In this document: positions 32,361-41,317 of the stretch, one piece after another
How positions within the stretch are numbered: position 1 is the stretch's first letter
Layout of the letters: the number at the start of each line of letters is the position of its first letter
From: an uncultured Dongia sp.
GTDB lineage: Bacteria > Pseudomonadota > Alphaproteobacteria > Dongiales > Dongiaceae
Assembly: GCF_936916975.1 (NCBI RefSeq)
Contig: NZ_CAKZGO010000022.1
Coordinates: 148,807-212,806 of the forward strand
Length of the DNA: 64,000 nt
Direction: 5' to 3'
The notes under the pieces: model-generated
Seen by the model: only the letters and a program-made list of their open reading frames with translations
What the model was told of the DNA's origin: nothing
Database searches by the model: none
Made by a program: the position numbers and the translations under genes

Positions 32361-33503
32361 CTACCGCTGGTCCAGTTTGAACTCGATGCGGCGGTTCTTG
32401 TTGTAGGCGGCGTCGGTGTCGGCGGGGTCGAGGGGGCGGAATTCGGCGTAGCCGGCGATGACCATGCGGTCCGCGGGCAGTCCACGGCTTATAAGGTACT
32501 TGGCGACGGCGCCGGCGCGGGCTGTTGAGAGTTCCCAGTTGGAGGGGAACTGCGCGGTGAAGATCGGGCGGCGGTCGGTATGGCCGTCGATGCGCAGCAC
32601 CCAGTCGAGATCCGCCGGAATATCCATGGAGAGCAGAATGAGTGTCGTCGCGAGGTCGTCGAGCTGCGACTTGCCGGCATCGCCCAGCACGGCTGAGCCG
32701 CTGTCGAACAGCACTTCGGATTGGAACACGAAACGGTCGCCGACGATGCGGATGTCCTGGCGGTCGCCCAGCACTTCGCGGAGACGCCCGAAGAATTCCG
32801 AGCGGTAGCGGGCCAACTCCTCGACCTTGGAGGCGAGCGCTGCATTCAGACGATTGCCGAGGTCGACGATCTGGACTTCCTGGTCCTTGGATTTCTGTTC
32901 CGAAGCGTCGAGAGCCGCCGTGATGCGCCCCAACTCCTCGCGCAGCGCCAGCATCTGCTTGTTCAGCAGTTCGACCTGGAACTGCGCCTCGTCGGTGATC
33001 TTCTTCTTCTCGGCGTCTGATCCCAGGATCTTTTGCTGCAGATCGTCCTTGAGGCTTTCCAGGGCGGCGATATCGGAGAGGAGGGCCGTGATGCGCTGCC
33101 GGTCGGCGTCGATGGTCTGATAGGCGTCAGCAAGCTTCTTCGCCTGGTCGGCATTGAGCGTCGCCTGGCGGTTGGCGGCGTCACGCTCGCCGATCACGAC
33201 GTTGAGCTGGTTCTTCATCTCATCGCGCTCGGCGGTGGAGCTTGCGAGCTCGCCGGAGAGTTGGGAGAGCTGGGCTTTCAGATCCTCGGCGGTCTTCTTT
33301 TCCATCGCCAGCATGTTGGCGATTTCCGAGATCTGCAAATTCAGTTTGGCCAGCGCATCGTCGCGGCCGGATAGCGCCTGACTGAGGAACATCTGCGCGA
33401 TCACGAACACCATGAGCACGAAGACGATGACCATGAGCAAGGTCGAGAGCACATCGACATAGCCCGGCCAGGCTTCCATCGGGCGTGCGCGACGGCGGCT
33501 CAT
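32361..33503 (-). CDS. MotB/OmpA-like peptidoglycan-binding protein with coiled coil
   Basis: A 380-residue inner-membrane protein. One N-terminal helix (GYVDVLSTLLMVIVFVLMVFVIAQMFL, with an acidic D-V near the start as in MotB) is followed by a coiled coil of about 170 residues (LQISEIANMLAMEKKTAEDLKAQLSQLSGEL ... IVDLGNRLNAALASKVEEL). A C-terminal OmpA/MotB domain follows, with DGHTDRRPIF, WELSTARAGAVAKYLI and FRPLDPADTDAAYNKNRRIEFKL. It lies 3 bp after the MotA-like gene and is the obvious stator partner. No flagellar genes are near, so this is a non-flagellar proton-driven complex. Confidence 0.85.
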   Translation of the reverse strand: MSRRRARPMEAWPGYVDVLSTLLMVIVFVLMVFVIAQMFLSQALSGRDDALAKLNLQISEIANMLAMEKKTAEDLKAQLSQLSGELASSTAERDEMKNQLNVVIGERDAANRQATLNADQAKKLADAYQTIDADRQRITALLSDIAALESLKDDLQQKILGSDAEKKKITDEAQFQVELLNKQMLALREELGRITAALDASEQKSKDQEVQIVDLGNRLNAALASKVEELARYRSEFFGRLREVLGDRQDIRIVGDRFVFQSEVLFDSGSAVLGDAGKSQLDDLATTLILLSMDIPADLDWVLRIDGHTDRRPIFTAQFPSNWELSTARAGAVAKYLISRGLPADRMVIAGYAEFRPLDPADTDAAYNKNRRIEFKLDQR

Positions 33504-33506
33504 GGC

Positions 33507-34613
33507 TTAGCGCTCGTTGCTGGCGGCGGCGGCGATGGTGCGGGCCAGGAGCTTGATCTCGCCGCGGATTTCCTGGACGGATTGGGTGCGGCCCGTCGCC
33601 AGTTCGTCGGAGAGGCGGGTGAGATGCGCGTCAAGATTGCGGAGATGGTTGCGGCTGTTGGCATCGATGCCAAAGCCGCCGGATGACGCCAGTTCGGCAA
33701 GCCGTGCGGTGACCTGCTGCTGGCTGCGGAGCTGGTCGTTGAGCACCGCCAGCTGATCCGAGATCTGCTTGAAGCCCTGGCCAGAGGCGCCGCGTCCTTC
33801 CTCGCCGCGCTGCATGACACGCTGCAGCTCGTTGAGGCTTTCGGCGGTCTGTTCGAGGAGCGCCTGGATGTAAGCCGGGATCGGCTGGTCGCCGGCATCG
33901 GCAAAGGCGCCGGTGCCCGCGGAGGTGAGGCGGGTCTGGCCGGAGAGCCAGTCTTCAAGCTCGTTGAAGAAGCGGTTCTGCGCCTGGCTTGCCATCAATT
34001 CCATGAAGCCGATGATGAGCGAGCCGGCCAAGCCGAACAGCGACGACGAGAACGCGATGCCCATGCCGCCCAGGGGCTTGGCGAGGCTTTGCTTCAAGGT
34101 ATCGAACATCAGGGTCGGATCCTGCCCGCCGCTGATCTGCAGATTGGTAATGGCATCTGAAACGCCCTTCACCGTGCCGAGCAGGCCCCAGAAGGTACCC
34201 AGCAATCCCAGGAAGATGAGCAGAGAGGTCACATAGCGGCTGATCTCGCGGCTGTCATCGAGGCGCGACTGGATGCCGTCCAAGAGCGAGCGGAGCGAAC
34301 TGGTGTTGAGATGGAGCCGGCCGGTCTTGTCTTTCAGCATCGCCGCCATCGGCGCCAGCAGGCGCGGCTGGGTGTAGCTCTGCGAGAAGCCACCGGTGCG
34401 GTAATCCTCGATCCAGGCGATGTCGCTGTAGAGTCGCAGCACCTGCCAGATGGTGAAGAGGATACCGAGCAGCAGCACGACGAGGATGCCGGTGTTCAGA
34501 ATCGGGTTGTGGGAATAGGCGACCGAGATCGGGTCCCACAACAGGATTGTGATGCCGATGGACGCAAGCAGCGCCACCAGCATCCACAGCAATTGCCAGA
34601 TCGGACGACTCAT
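33507..34613 (-). CDS. MotA/TolQ/ExbB-like proton channel protein
   Basis: A 368-residue membrane protein. Two N-terminal helices (LLWMLVALLASIGITILLW and PILNTGILVVLLLGILFTIWQVLRL) are followed by a cytoplasmic stretch and the MotA/ExbB channel core: YVTSLLIFLGLLGTFWGLLGTVKGVSDAI and LAKPLGGMGIAFSSSLFGLAGSLIIGFMELMASQAQNRFFNELEDWL. The last 130 residues are a polar helical tail (TAESLNELQRVMQRG ... LNDQLRSQQQVTARLAEL) not present in flagellar MotA. It should convert proton flow into movement of the partner encoded next. The layout matches other alphaproteobacterial non-flagellar motor pairs. Confidence 0.85.
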   Translation of the reverse strand: MSRPIWQLLWMLVALLASIGITILLWDPISVAYSHNPILNTGILVVLLLGILFTIWQVLRLYSDIAWIEDYRTGGFSQSYTQPRLLAPMAAMLKDKTGRLHLNTSSLRSLLDGIQSRLDDSREISRYVTSLLIFLGLLGTFWGLLGTVKGVSDAITNLQISGGQDPTLMFDTLKQSLAKPLGGMGIAFSSSLFGLAGSLIIGFMELMASQAQNRFFNELEDWLSGQTRLTSAGTGAFADAGDQPIPAYIQALLEQTAESLNELQRVMQRGEEGRGASGQGFKQISDQLAVLNDQLRSQQQVTARLAELASSGGFGIDANSRNHLRNLDAHLTRLSDELATGRTQSVQEIRGEIKLLARTIAAAASNER

Positions 34614-34683
34614 TCAGGCACCGTTCTCAAAAAATGCGACCGGGCTGGGAATTGCGACCAAGCTAGCTGGGTCACGCGGGGTC

Positions 34684-35946
34684 TCAGCCAGCTGCCGGGA
34701 CGATGTCGACGCGGTCGGCCGGGCTGCCCTCGGATTTGGTGCCGAGCGCGCGGACGTCGATGCGATTCGACCGCACACCCTTGCCGATGAGGTATTTGCG
34801 CACTTCGAGGCCGCGGGCCAGCGCCTTGCGGCGCGCCTGGCTCTCGGCATCCGGGGTGCCGCTGCTATAGGCGAGCACCTGGACCTTAATGGTCTCGTCG
34901 GCCAGCATCTTGTCAGCGATGGCGTCGAGGTCGCCGGTGGCACCTTGCGGCAGGTCGTCGCTCTCGCCCTCGAACACGATGCGGGTGGCGCCGCCGGGGA
35001 GAACAGCATTGCCGCCGGTATCGGGCAGGGTTTCATCCGGTGCCTCGGCGCTGGCGACCTGTTCGGCCGGAGCGTCAGCACCCGGAGCATCGGCAGCGGG
35101 CGCGTCAGCAGACGGGGCAGCGTCGGCCGCGGGCGCTTCAGCCGCGGGTGCGGCAGCAGCAACTGCCGAGGCCGGCGCGTTGGCGGCTGGCGACGGCACG
35201 CTGGCGGGAACTTCGGTCGGCTCGGCCGGCGGTGTCGGTGCCGGGATGGGCTCAGCCGGGGCTTCGACCGCAGGCGCTTCGGCGGCCGGGGTTTCCGGTA
35301 CGACCGGTTCTGCCGGCGGGACAACCGGTGCGGATTCAAGGGCGGCTTCGGCGGCGGCTACTTGAGCTGCGGCACCTTCCTCGGTCGCGGTCGGTGTGGA
35401 TGCCGGTGCGGGCGCTGCGGCAGCCTTCTTCTTGCGCTTTTTCTTGGTCGGCGCGGCGTCACCCGGTGCCTTCAAGGCGACCGGCTGTGCGCCCGGGACG
35501 TTCAGATAGCTTTGCGGATTGGCGTTGGTGGGCGTGCTCATTGGCAGGCCCGCACGATTGCCGGGGGCGAAGGCCGGATTGGCGTAGGGCGCCACGAAGG
35601 GTGCGTTGGTCGGCATGGCGGCATAGCCATAGACCGGCGCTACCTGGCCGTAGACGGGCGCACCGGCAGGCGTGAAGACCGATCTGGGCTGCGCGCTGAC
35701 GCGGGCAGGTGCGGCATAGCCATAGGGCTGGAAGGCGCCAGGTGCGGCCGGCGCGCCGTAAGGCGAGAGAGCGCCGTAATTCACCGTGACTGGGGCGGAG
35801 CTCGCTTGCGGGAAGTAATAGGCCTGCTGGGCCTGGGCACCACCTGCCAGGGCAAGGGGCGTTGCCAGAGCAATACCGGCCAGCAGGGTCTTTGCCAAAA
35901 GGGTGGTCTTACGTCCGCCGCGCGCTGCGTTCGCCTGCTTGCTCAT
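34684..35946 (-). CDS. OmpA-family protein with long Pro/Ala linker
   Basis: A 420-residue exported protein. The signal peptide ends around AGGAQAQQ. An N-terminal Tyr/Pro/Ala-rich region (GALSPYGAPAAPGAFQPYGYAAPA) and a lysine patch (TKKKRKKKAAAA) precede a highly repetitive Pro-Ala-Glu linker (about residues 180-310). The C-terminus is a short OmpA-like domain (AIADKMLADETIKVQVLAYSSGTPDAESQARRKALARGLEVRKYLIGKGVRSNRIDVRALGTK). The Pro/Ala linker could span the periplasm. It is the first gene of the OmpA-MotA-MotB-like cluster, 70 bp ahead of the channel gene, so it is probably the envelope end of that motor. Confidence 0.8.
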   Translation of the reverse strand: MSKQANAARGGRKTTLLAKTLLAGIALATPLALAGGAQAQQAYYFPQASSAPVTVNYGALSPYGAPAAPGAFQPYGYAAPARVSAQPRSVFTPAGAPVYGQVAPVYGYAAMPTNAPFVAPYANPAFAPGNRAGLPMSTPTNANPQSYLNVPGAQPVALKAPGDAAPTKKKRKKKAAAAPAPASTPTATEEGAAAQVAAAEAALESAPVVPPAEPVVPETPAAEAPAVEAPAEPIPAPTPPAEPTEVPASVPSPAANAPASAVAAAAPAAEAPAADAAPSADAPAADAPGADAPAEQVASAEAPDETLPDTGGNAVLPGGATRIVFEGESDDLPQGATGDLDAIADKMLADETIKVQVLAYSSGTPDAESQARRKALARGLEVRKYLIGKGVRSNRIDVRALGTKSEGSPADRVDIVPAAG

Positions 35947-36089
35947 ATCCGCCTGCCAGTCTCACTAGAGGGATGCCAATCGGAGAGGACTATAACCGAT
36001 CCGAATTTGTCCCTACAACCCGCCCTTTGCCGAGCCGGTATAAGTATTTAGCTGGTAAAAAGGGCGGACTCGGGTCCCTGGAGGCGGGC
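35947..36089 (-). promoter_or_regulatory. Upstream region of the OmpA/MotAB-like cluster with an inverted repeat
   Basis: CCGCCCTTT (36020-36028) and AAAGGGCGG (36059-36067) form a perfect 9-bp inverted repeat enclosing 30 bp of AT-rich sequence (TATAAGTATTTAGC). The enclosed block could be the promoter of the cluster, or the repeat could be a long-loop terminator of suhB. I cannot decide. Confidence 0.4.
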
Positions 36090-36878
36090 TTAGTGGCCGA
36101 TCAGGTTCTGAATCGGCGCGTGGAGCGTGTTGTTGGTGGCGAGAATCTCGCCATTGGCCAGCACCACCGGCTTGCCCTTGAGGTCGCTGACATAGCCGCC
36201 AGCTTCCTTGACCAGCAGGATGCCTGCCGCGATGTCCCAGGGCGAGAGGAACTCCTCCCAGAAGCCTTCATAGCGGCCGCAGGCGACGTAAGCGAGGTCA
36301 AGGGCTGCAGCACCGAAGCGGCGGACGCCGGCGGTCTCGCGCATCGCCTTGTCCATCTGCTTCTGGAAGCGTTCGATATGGCCGTGGCCACGGAACGGGA
36401 TGCCGGTCGCGACGACGCTCTCGTTCAAATTCTTGCGGCCAGAGACGCGGATGCGGCGGTCGTTCAGGAAAGCGCCGGCACCCTTCTCGGCATAGAACAG
36501 CTCGTCCTTGATCGGGTCGAAGATGACGCCGGCGGTGATCTCGCCCTTCACTTCGAGCGCGATCGAGATGCAGAAATGCGGAATGCCATGGAGGAAGTTG
36601 GTGGTGCCGTCGAGCGGATCGACGATCCAGCGGGTGTCCGGATCGGGACCTATTTCCACGCCGCTTTCTTCCATCAGGAAGCCGAAATTCGGCCGCGCCT
36701 TTTTCAACTCTTCCTTGATGATGGCTTCGGCCTTGTGATCGGCATTGCTGACGAAATCCGCCGGGCCCTTCTGCGAAACCTGCAATTGCTCGACCTCGCC
36801 GAAGTCACGGCGAAGACCTCGGGCTGCCTTGTCGGCCGCCTTGCACATCACATTGATCAGGGCAGAACGCATCGCCAT
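36090..36878 (-). CDS. suhB: Inositol monophosphatase family protein (SuhB-like)
   Basis: A 262-residue Mg2+-dependent phosphatase. The metal-binding motif is WIVDPLDGTTNFLHGIPHFCISIAL (D-P-[IL]-D-G-T), with the upstream acidic site FLMEESG and the C-terminal motif ISPWDIAAGILLVKEAGGYVSD (W-D-x-x-A-G). These are the three signatures of the family, which includes inositol-1-phosphatase and the RNA-polymerase-associated SuhB. Which activity applies is not decidable from sequence. It lies 8 bp downstream of efp, so the two are cotranscribed. Confidence 0.9.
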   Translation of the reverse strand: MAMRSALINVMCKAADKAARGLRRDFGEVEQLQVSQKGPADFVSNADHKAEAIIKEELKKARPNFGFLMEESGVEIGPDPDTRWIVDPLDGTTNFLHGIPHFCISIALEVKGEITAGVIFDPIKDELFYAEKGAGAFLNDRRIRVSGRKNLNESVVATGIPFRGHGHIERFQKQMDKAMRETAGVRRFGAAALDLAYVACGRYEGFWEEFLSPWDIAAGILLVKEAGGYVSDLKGKPVVLANGEILATNNTLHAPIQNLIGH

Positions 36879-36886
36879 AGTTGGGG

Positions 36887-37453
36887 TTAATCCTTCGAGC
36901 GTTCCATGTATTCGGAATCGGCGGTGCGGACCACGATCTTGGTGCCGGCGCCGACATGCGGCGGGACCAGGACGCGGACGCCGTTCTCCAGCACGGCCGG
37001 CTTGTAGGAGGAGGAGGCGGTCTGCCCCTTCACCACGGCATCGGCTTCGACGATCAGGCAGACAACGGTTTCCGGCAGGGTCACCGAGATGGGCGAATCT
37101 TCGTAGCTTTCGACCGTCACCACCATGCCCTCGGTGAGATAGACGACCGGCTCGCCGATGAGATCGGCGTTGAGCGTCAGCTGTTCGAAGGTGTTGGCAT
37201 CCATGAAGGTGTAGTCTTCGCCGGAGGAGAACAGGAACTGGTATTCCTTTTCGTCGAGGCGGACGCGGTCGACGGTGTCCGACGAGCGGAAGCGCTCGTT
37301 GAGCTTGGTCCCGTCGCGGATGTCCTTCAACTCGACCTGCAGGAAGGCGCCGCCCTTGCCCGGCTTCACATGCTGGGTCTTCACGGCGCGCCAGAGGCGC
37401 GCCTGATGTTCGATGATGTTGCCCGGACGAATGGCGTTGCCGTTGATCTTCAT
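36887..37453 (-). CDS. efp: Elongation factor P
   Basis: A 188-residue translation factor that rescues ribosomes stalled at polyproline stretches. KOW-like domain I carries the modification loop VKPGKGGAF with Lys33 as the site of beta-lysylation (or another modification), followed by the two OB domains (YQFLFSSGEDYTFMDANTFEQL; VVYLTEGMVVTVESYEDSPISVTLP). The Lys at the tip and the flanking PG/GGAF fit an EpmA-type factor; epmA and epmB are not in the window. The long Pro-rich linker in the neighbouring OmpA-like protein is a likely client, but this is inference. Confidence 0.95.
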   Translation of the reverse strand: MKINGNAIRPGNIIEHQARLWRAVKTQHVKPGKGGAFLQVELKDIRDGTKLNERFRSSDTVDRVRLDEKEYQFLFSSGEDYTFMDANTFEQLTLNADLIGEPVVYLTEGMVVTVESYEDSPISVTLPETVVCLIVEADAVVKGQTASSSYKPAVLENGVRVLVPPHVGAGTKIVVRTADSEYMERSKD

Positions 37454-37847
37454 GGCGTCAACCTGATCAGTCTTGAAATGTTGTCTGGAAAAGCGGGCGG
37501 TTTCTAGCAGGTGGGCTCTGGATAGTAAACCGGCGGATAGGCGCGGGCCTCGGGCCGGCGTCTATGACGTGCGGGTACTGAAAATGACACGCCTAATACG
37601 AGCTGGTCGATTCGTGTGTCGAGGGGACCGTCGGGCAATGTCGGAGAGAACGCCGGAGTCGCGCTGCCGGTTGTGGTTGTTCTCACGAACGGAATACCAT
37701 ATCTAGCTGGAAAAGAACAAAAAATCCTCAATCGTTCTCTTTTCGATCTAAAGTCTTTACAAGTGGAACAAAGCCTGTACATTGGGCGTCATTCGGCGCC
37801 GATTTGTCACTGATCCGGTGCTGTGATCTAAGGTGGGAGAGAGACTT
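37454..37847. other. efp/recA intergenic region
   Basis: A 394-bp spacer between divergent efp and recA. The recA-proximal 90 bp hold a sigma-70 promoter and a LexA-like box. The rest (37454-37690) shows no gene I can support. A second LexA-like near match, GTTC-N7-GATC, lies at about 37735-37749. Confidence 0.5.
37757..37784 (+). promoter_or_regulatory. recA promoter with overlapping LexA-like box
   Basis: TTTACA (37757-37762) and TACATT (37779-37784) with 16-bp spacing form a good sigma-70 promoter. Between and over them, 37767-37781 reads GTAC-AGGCTTT-GTTC on the minus strand, matching seven of eight fixed bases of the alphaproteobacterial LexA box GTTC-N7-GTTC. Placement inside the promoter is ideal for SOS repression. 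Confidence 0.55.
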
Positions 37848-38939
37848 ATGTCGCAGAACGTGGTCAAGATTTCGGACAGGGATAGCAAAGAAAACATGGA
37901 TAAGAACAAGGCGTTGGACGCCGCGCTGGCGCAGATCGAGCGAGCCTTCGGCAAGGGTTCGATCATGCGTCTCGGCAGCAGCGAACAGGCGGTGGAAACC
38001 GAAGTCGTTTCAACGGGTTCGCTGGGGTTGGATATCGCCCTTGGCATCGGTGGCCTGCCGCGCGGGCGCATCGTCGAGATCTACGGCCCGGAAAGCTCGG
38101 GCAAGACCACATTGGCGCTGCAGGTCTGCGCCGAGGCCCAGAAGGCCGGCGGCACCTGCGCCTATATCGATGCGGAACATGCGCTCGATCCCTCTTACGC
38201 CACCAAGCTCGGCGTCAATGTCAGCGACCTCCTCATCTCGCAGCCGGATGCCGGCGAACAGGCGCTCGAAATCACCGACACGCTGGTCCGCTCCGGCGCC
38301 ATCGACATCCTGGTGGTGGATTCGGTTGCGGCCCTGGTGCCGCGGGCCGAACTTGAGGGCGAGATGGGCGACAGCCATGTCGGCCTTCATGCCCGCCTGA
38401 TGAGCCAGGCCCTGCGCAAGCTCACCGGCTCGATCAGCCGCTCCAAGACCATGGTCATCTTCATCAACCAGATCCGCATGAAGATCGGCGTGATGTTCGG
38501 CAATCCCGAAACCACGACCGGCGGCAACGCCCTCAAATTCTACGCCTCGGTCCGCCTTGATATCCGCCGCATCGGCGCCATCAAGGATAAGGAAACCGTG
38601 GTCGGCAACCAGACCAAGGTGAAGGTGGTCAAGAACAAGCTGGCGCCACCCTTCCGCGTCGTTGAATTCGACATCATGTATGGCGAAGGAATCTCGAAGA
38701 TGGGCGAACTCATCGATCTGGGTGTTGCTGCCGGGGTGGTCGAGAAATCCGGTGCCTGGTTCTCCTACAGCACCCAGCGCATCGGCCAGGGGCGTGAGAA
38801 CGCCAAGGGCTTCCTGCGCGACAACCCGGCCATGGCGAAGGAGATCGAACAGAAGATCCGCGCCAATGCGGGCCTCGTCGCCGGCGCCATGATGGATGCC
38901 AGTGGCGGCGACAAGGCCGCAGATGACGCCGACGCGTAA
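37848..38939 (+). CDS. recA: Recombinase RecA
   Basis: A 363-residue ATP-dependent strand-exchange protein and LexA co-protease. Walker A is GPESSGKT (residues 80-87), followed by [10 protein letters not shown], Walker [23 protein letters not shown], the L2 loop region [38 protein letters not shown], and the C-terminal KFLRDNP-like [17 protein letters not shown]. The tail is acidic ([11 protein letters not shown]). ATG 37848 follows GGGAGAG; an in-frame GTG at 37833 lies inside that ribosome-binding region. A terminator follows at 39004-39044. Confidence 0.98.
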   Translation: MSQNVVKISDRDSKENMDKNKALDAALAQIERAFGKGSIMRLGSSEQAVETEVVSTGSLGLDIALGIGGLPRGRIVEIYGPESSGKTTLALQVCAEAQKAGGTCAYIDAEHALDPSYATKLGVNVSDLLISQPDAGEQALEITDTLVRSGAIDILVVDSVAALVPRAELEGEMGDSHVGLHARLMSQALRKLTGSISRSKTMVIFINQIRMKIGVMFGNPETTTGGNALKFYASVRLDIRRIGAIKDKETVVGNQTKVKVVKNKLAPPFRVVEFDIMYGEGISKMGELIDLGVAAGVVEKSGAWFSYSTQRIGQGRENAKGFLRDNPAMAKEIEQKIRANAGLVAGAMMDASGGDKAADDADA

Positions 38940-39003
38940 GGTTTAGCCCAAACGATCGCGGTCCTGCCCTCATAGGCCGGACCGCCTGCTTCTCTCTCCG
39001 GCA

Positions 39004-39044
39004 AACGCGCCGGTCCCGGGTATCCCCCGAGGCCGGCGCGTTTT
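39004..39044 (+). terminator. Rho-independent terminator of recA
   Basis: AACGCGCCGG (39004-39013) pairs with CCGGCGCGTT (39033-39042) and is followed by T residues to 39044. An inner CCCGGG lies in the 19-base loop. Confidence 0.75.
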
Positions 39045-39150
39045 GTCGTTCTGGGGGAGGTGGCTCCTGCGAGAGTTGTGGTAATCCTCGCCGCGCAAGC
39101 CAATGGACCCTGGTGCGCATTGGCAGTTCTGCATGTTACGCTCGGCCACC

Positions 39151-39819
39151 ATGACTGACGCCGCGCTGCCCCTTGATTCAAGCACAGTCCTTACCCCCGC
39201 CGTGCTCCTTGCCGGTGGCAGGTCATCGCGCATGGGTGGGGGGGATAAATGTCTGCGGCTGCTGGGCGGGCGGGCCATTCTGGCCCATGTCATTGGCCGT
39301 GTCCGGCCGCAGGTCTCGGCGCTCGTCCTCAATGCGAATGGCGACGCCAAGCGCTTTGCGACGTTCGGCCTGCCGGTAGTGCCGGACGATATCGGCGGCC
39401 AACCGGGGCCGCTGGCCGGCATACTCGCCGGGCTCGACTGGGCGGCTGCGCGCCAGCCACAATCGGACTACGTGCTCAGTGTTTCTACCGACTGCCCGTT
39501 CCTGCCGCTCGATCTGGTGTCGCGGCTGCGCGCGGCGACCAAGGCCGATACCGAGATCGTGGTCGCTGCCAGCAATGGCCGCCGGCATCCGGTGATCGGC
39601 CTGTGGCGCGTCAGCCTGCGCCAAGCGTTGCGGCAAGCGCTGGCGCTGGAACATTTACGCAAGGTCGAAGCATTTTGTGACCGCCATCGCACGACAGTGG
39701 CAAATTTCCCTGGCGCGGTGAACTTTCCGGGCGCTGCCGTCGACCCATTCTTCAACGCCAACACGCCGGATGATCTGGCGGTGGCGGAGCGACTCTGGGC
39801 CAGGCCAGATCGTACATGA
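39151..39819 (+). CDS. mobA: Molybdenum cofactor guanylyltransferase MobA
   Basis: A 222-residue enzyme that transfers GMP to molybdopterin, giving the MGD cofactor needed by NapA and other DMSO-reductase-family enzymes. The nucleotidyltransferase signature is AVLLAGGRSSRMGGGDKCLRLLGG, with the later VPDDIGGQPGPLAGILAGLDWA and DCPFLPLDLVSRL. The start is uncertain: ATG 39151, 39133 and 39103 are all in frame and none has a clear Shine-Dalgarno sequence; 39151 gives the family's usual N-terminus. It stands between recA and a secreted orphan, far from nap. Confidence 0.92.
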   Translation: MTDAALPLDSSTVLTPAVLLAGGRSSRMGGGDKCLRLLGGRAILAHVIGRVRPQVSALVLNANGDAKRFATFGLPVVPDDIGGQPGPLAGILAGLDWAAARQPQSDYVLSVSTDCPFLPLDLVSRLRAATKADTEIVVAASNGRRHPVIGLWRVSLRQALRQALALEHLRKVEAFCDRHRTTVANFPGAVNFPGAAVDPFFNANTPDDLAVAERLWARPDRT

Positions 39820-39853
39820 GCACCAATCACGGGATGCCAAATTGATCCCAACG

Positions 39854-41206
39854 ATGTCGATGACCTTTCGCCGCGGCCTGCTTGCCAGCGCGCTGCTGAT
39901 GACTGCCACGATGTCGGCCCACGCTGCCGACCTTACGCCGGATGAACAGAAGATCATCTGCGAGGAGCGCGCGACCTGTCAGGTCGTTGGCGTCAACGAT
40001 GCCGGCAAGGGCAAAGGCGGCGAAGCGTTGCGCGTGGCCGAGATCGTGCTGGGCTTTGCGGACCTGCCCAATTACTTCCCGGAGGAAGGTTGCCGCTCGA
40101 CCGAGGCGGCGCTGGAAGCGATGGATAAGGTCGATGGCGGCCGCGAGATTTGGCTGTTGGCGGGGACAGCCCGGCCTCTCAAGCTGCTGCCGCTGTGCAA
40201 TGACGGCTATGGCTCGGCGATGATGGGGTACGACGATATCGCCATCGCCGACAATCGTCTGGTGCACACGCAATCCGGCGGCTCCGCCTGGCGCTGGAAT
40301 ACGAGCAAGACATTCCAGCTCTCGCCGCTCCGGCTCATCGCCGAAGACAATTGCTCCTATCACAACGCCGTGCCGAGCACCGGCACGTTCATGACGGTCG
40401 ATCGCCGCACGCTGGAAGCGCGTGCCTATGCGCCGGCGCCGCGCGACGATTGGACCAATGCGGAGATCGGCTGTCCGACGCCCGCGGTGGATTTTGCGAA
40501 GCCGCTGCAGCCGCAACCAGCGCCCGATGTGGTCGCTGCCTATGCCGTGCCAGTGCCGTTCGATGTCGATCCCTCGCCGCTGCCGCAAGGAACCACACTC
40601 GGCACCTGCGGCCTCAGCCTCACGAGCGATGGCAATAAGGGCTTCATGATTTTCGGCAAGCCGGCAGCGTCCGAGGATGCTGCCGAACTGCGTGTCATCG
40701 GCGAGACGGGGACATCGCTCATCATCCAGGTGCGCGATCCGCTGGCTGCGGCCGCACGACAGGCAGCAGAGGGCCTTTCCTGGATCAAGGCGCCGCATGT
40801 CGAAATCTGGACCACTGAAAGCCAGCTGTTCGAAGGCGACGCATCAAAGGGCCCAGAGCACAAGTATTTCCAGATCGGCATCGGTCTCGATGGCATGGTC
40901 CATGTAGGGGCCGGCAAGCCCACTGTCTTGCCCAAGGTCACCACTTGGCCGGGCAAGGACGAGCAGGAGCGCGACGTCACGGTCCTCCGTGTCACCTGGC
41001 CGGACGATGCGGCGCTGGTCTATGGCGTGGGCGTAGTCTATTCGCAGGCGAGTGAGGCCAAGCAGCTGCGCCTGGTGTCGAACGCGCCGATCATCAAGAA
41101 CAAGCCGTTGTTCCTGCCCGGCATGTGGCACAACTCGCAGGACGAATCCGGCGCGCCCGGCGGCGCCTGTGAGTTCTCGGGCGATACGCATCAGCTCGAT
41201 CTCTAG
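39854..41206 (+). CDS. Predicted secreted protein of unknown function
   Basis: A 450-residue exported protein. The signal peptide (TFRRGLLASALLMTATMSAHA) is followed by ADLTPDEQKIICEERATCQVVGVNDAGKGKGGEALRVAEIVLGFADLP and two similar beta-rich halves with W residues (GGSAWRWNTSKTFQLSPLRLIAEDNCSYH; HKYFQIGIGLDGMVHVGAGKPTVLPKVTTWPG). At least eight cysteines suggest disulfides in the periplasm. I do not recognise the family. Two ATGs (39854 and 39860) are equally possible starts. It follows mobA by 34 bp and may be cotranscribed, though no functional tie is visible. Confidence 0.7.
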   Translation: MSMTFRRGLLASALLMTATMSAHAADLTPDEQKIICEERATCQVVGVNDAGKGKGGEALRVAEIVLGFADLPNYFPEEGCRSTEAALEAMDKVDGGREIWLLAGTARPLKLLPLCNDGYGSAMMGYDDIAIADNRLVHTQSGGSAWRWNTSKTFQLSPLRLIAEDNCSYHNAVPSTGTFMTVDRRTLEARAYAPAPRDDWTNAEIGCPTPAVDFAKPLQPQPAPDVVAAYAVPVPFDVDPSPLPQGTTLGTCGLSLTSDGNKGFMIFGKPAASEDAAELRVIGETGTSLIIQVRDPLAAAARQAAEGLSWIKAPHVEIWTTESQLFEGDASKGPEHKYFQIGIGLDGMVHVGAGKPTVLPKVTTWPGKDEQERDVTVLRVTWPDDAALVYGVGVVYSQASEAKQLRLVSNAPIIKNKPLFLPGMWHNSQDESGAPGGACEFSGDTHQLDL

Positions 41207-41317
41207 GCACCGCGCCTTGCGTGAAAGTTCAGCGACGCTGCCAGGCATTTTAGTCATATTAATTGCCGGTTAAGCAACATGCCCCAACATGCCCCGAAAC
41301 TTATGTCGGGAGTGGTC

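Noticed and set aside
36046..37710. Repeated TAGCTGGNAAAA near 36048 and 37694 as a shared promoter element
   Set aside because: Only two loose copies with no consistent position relative to genes; probably chance.
37504..37782. A 92-codon minus-strand frame between efp and recA
   Set aside because: It covers the recA promoter and has a mixed composition. The C-terminal Tyr/Pro stretch is intriguing, but there is no start signal or family.
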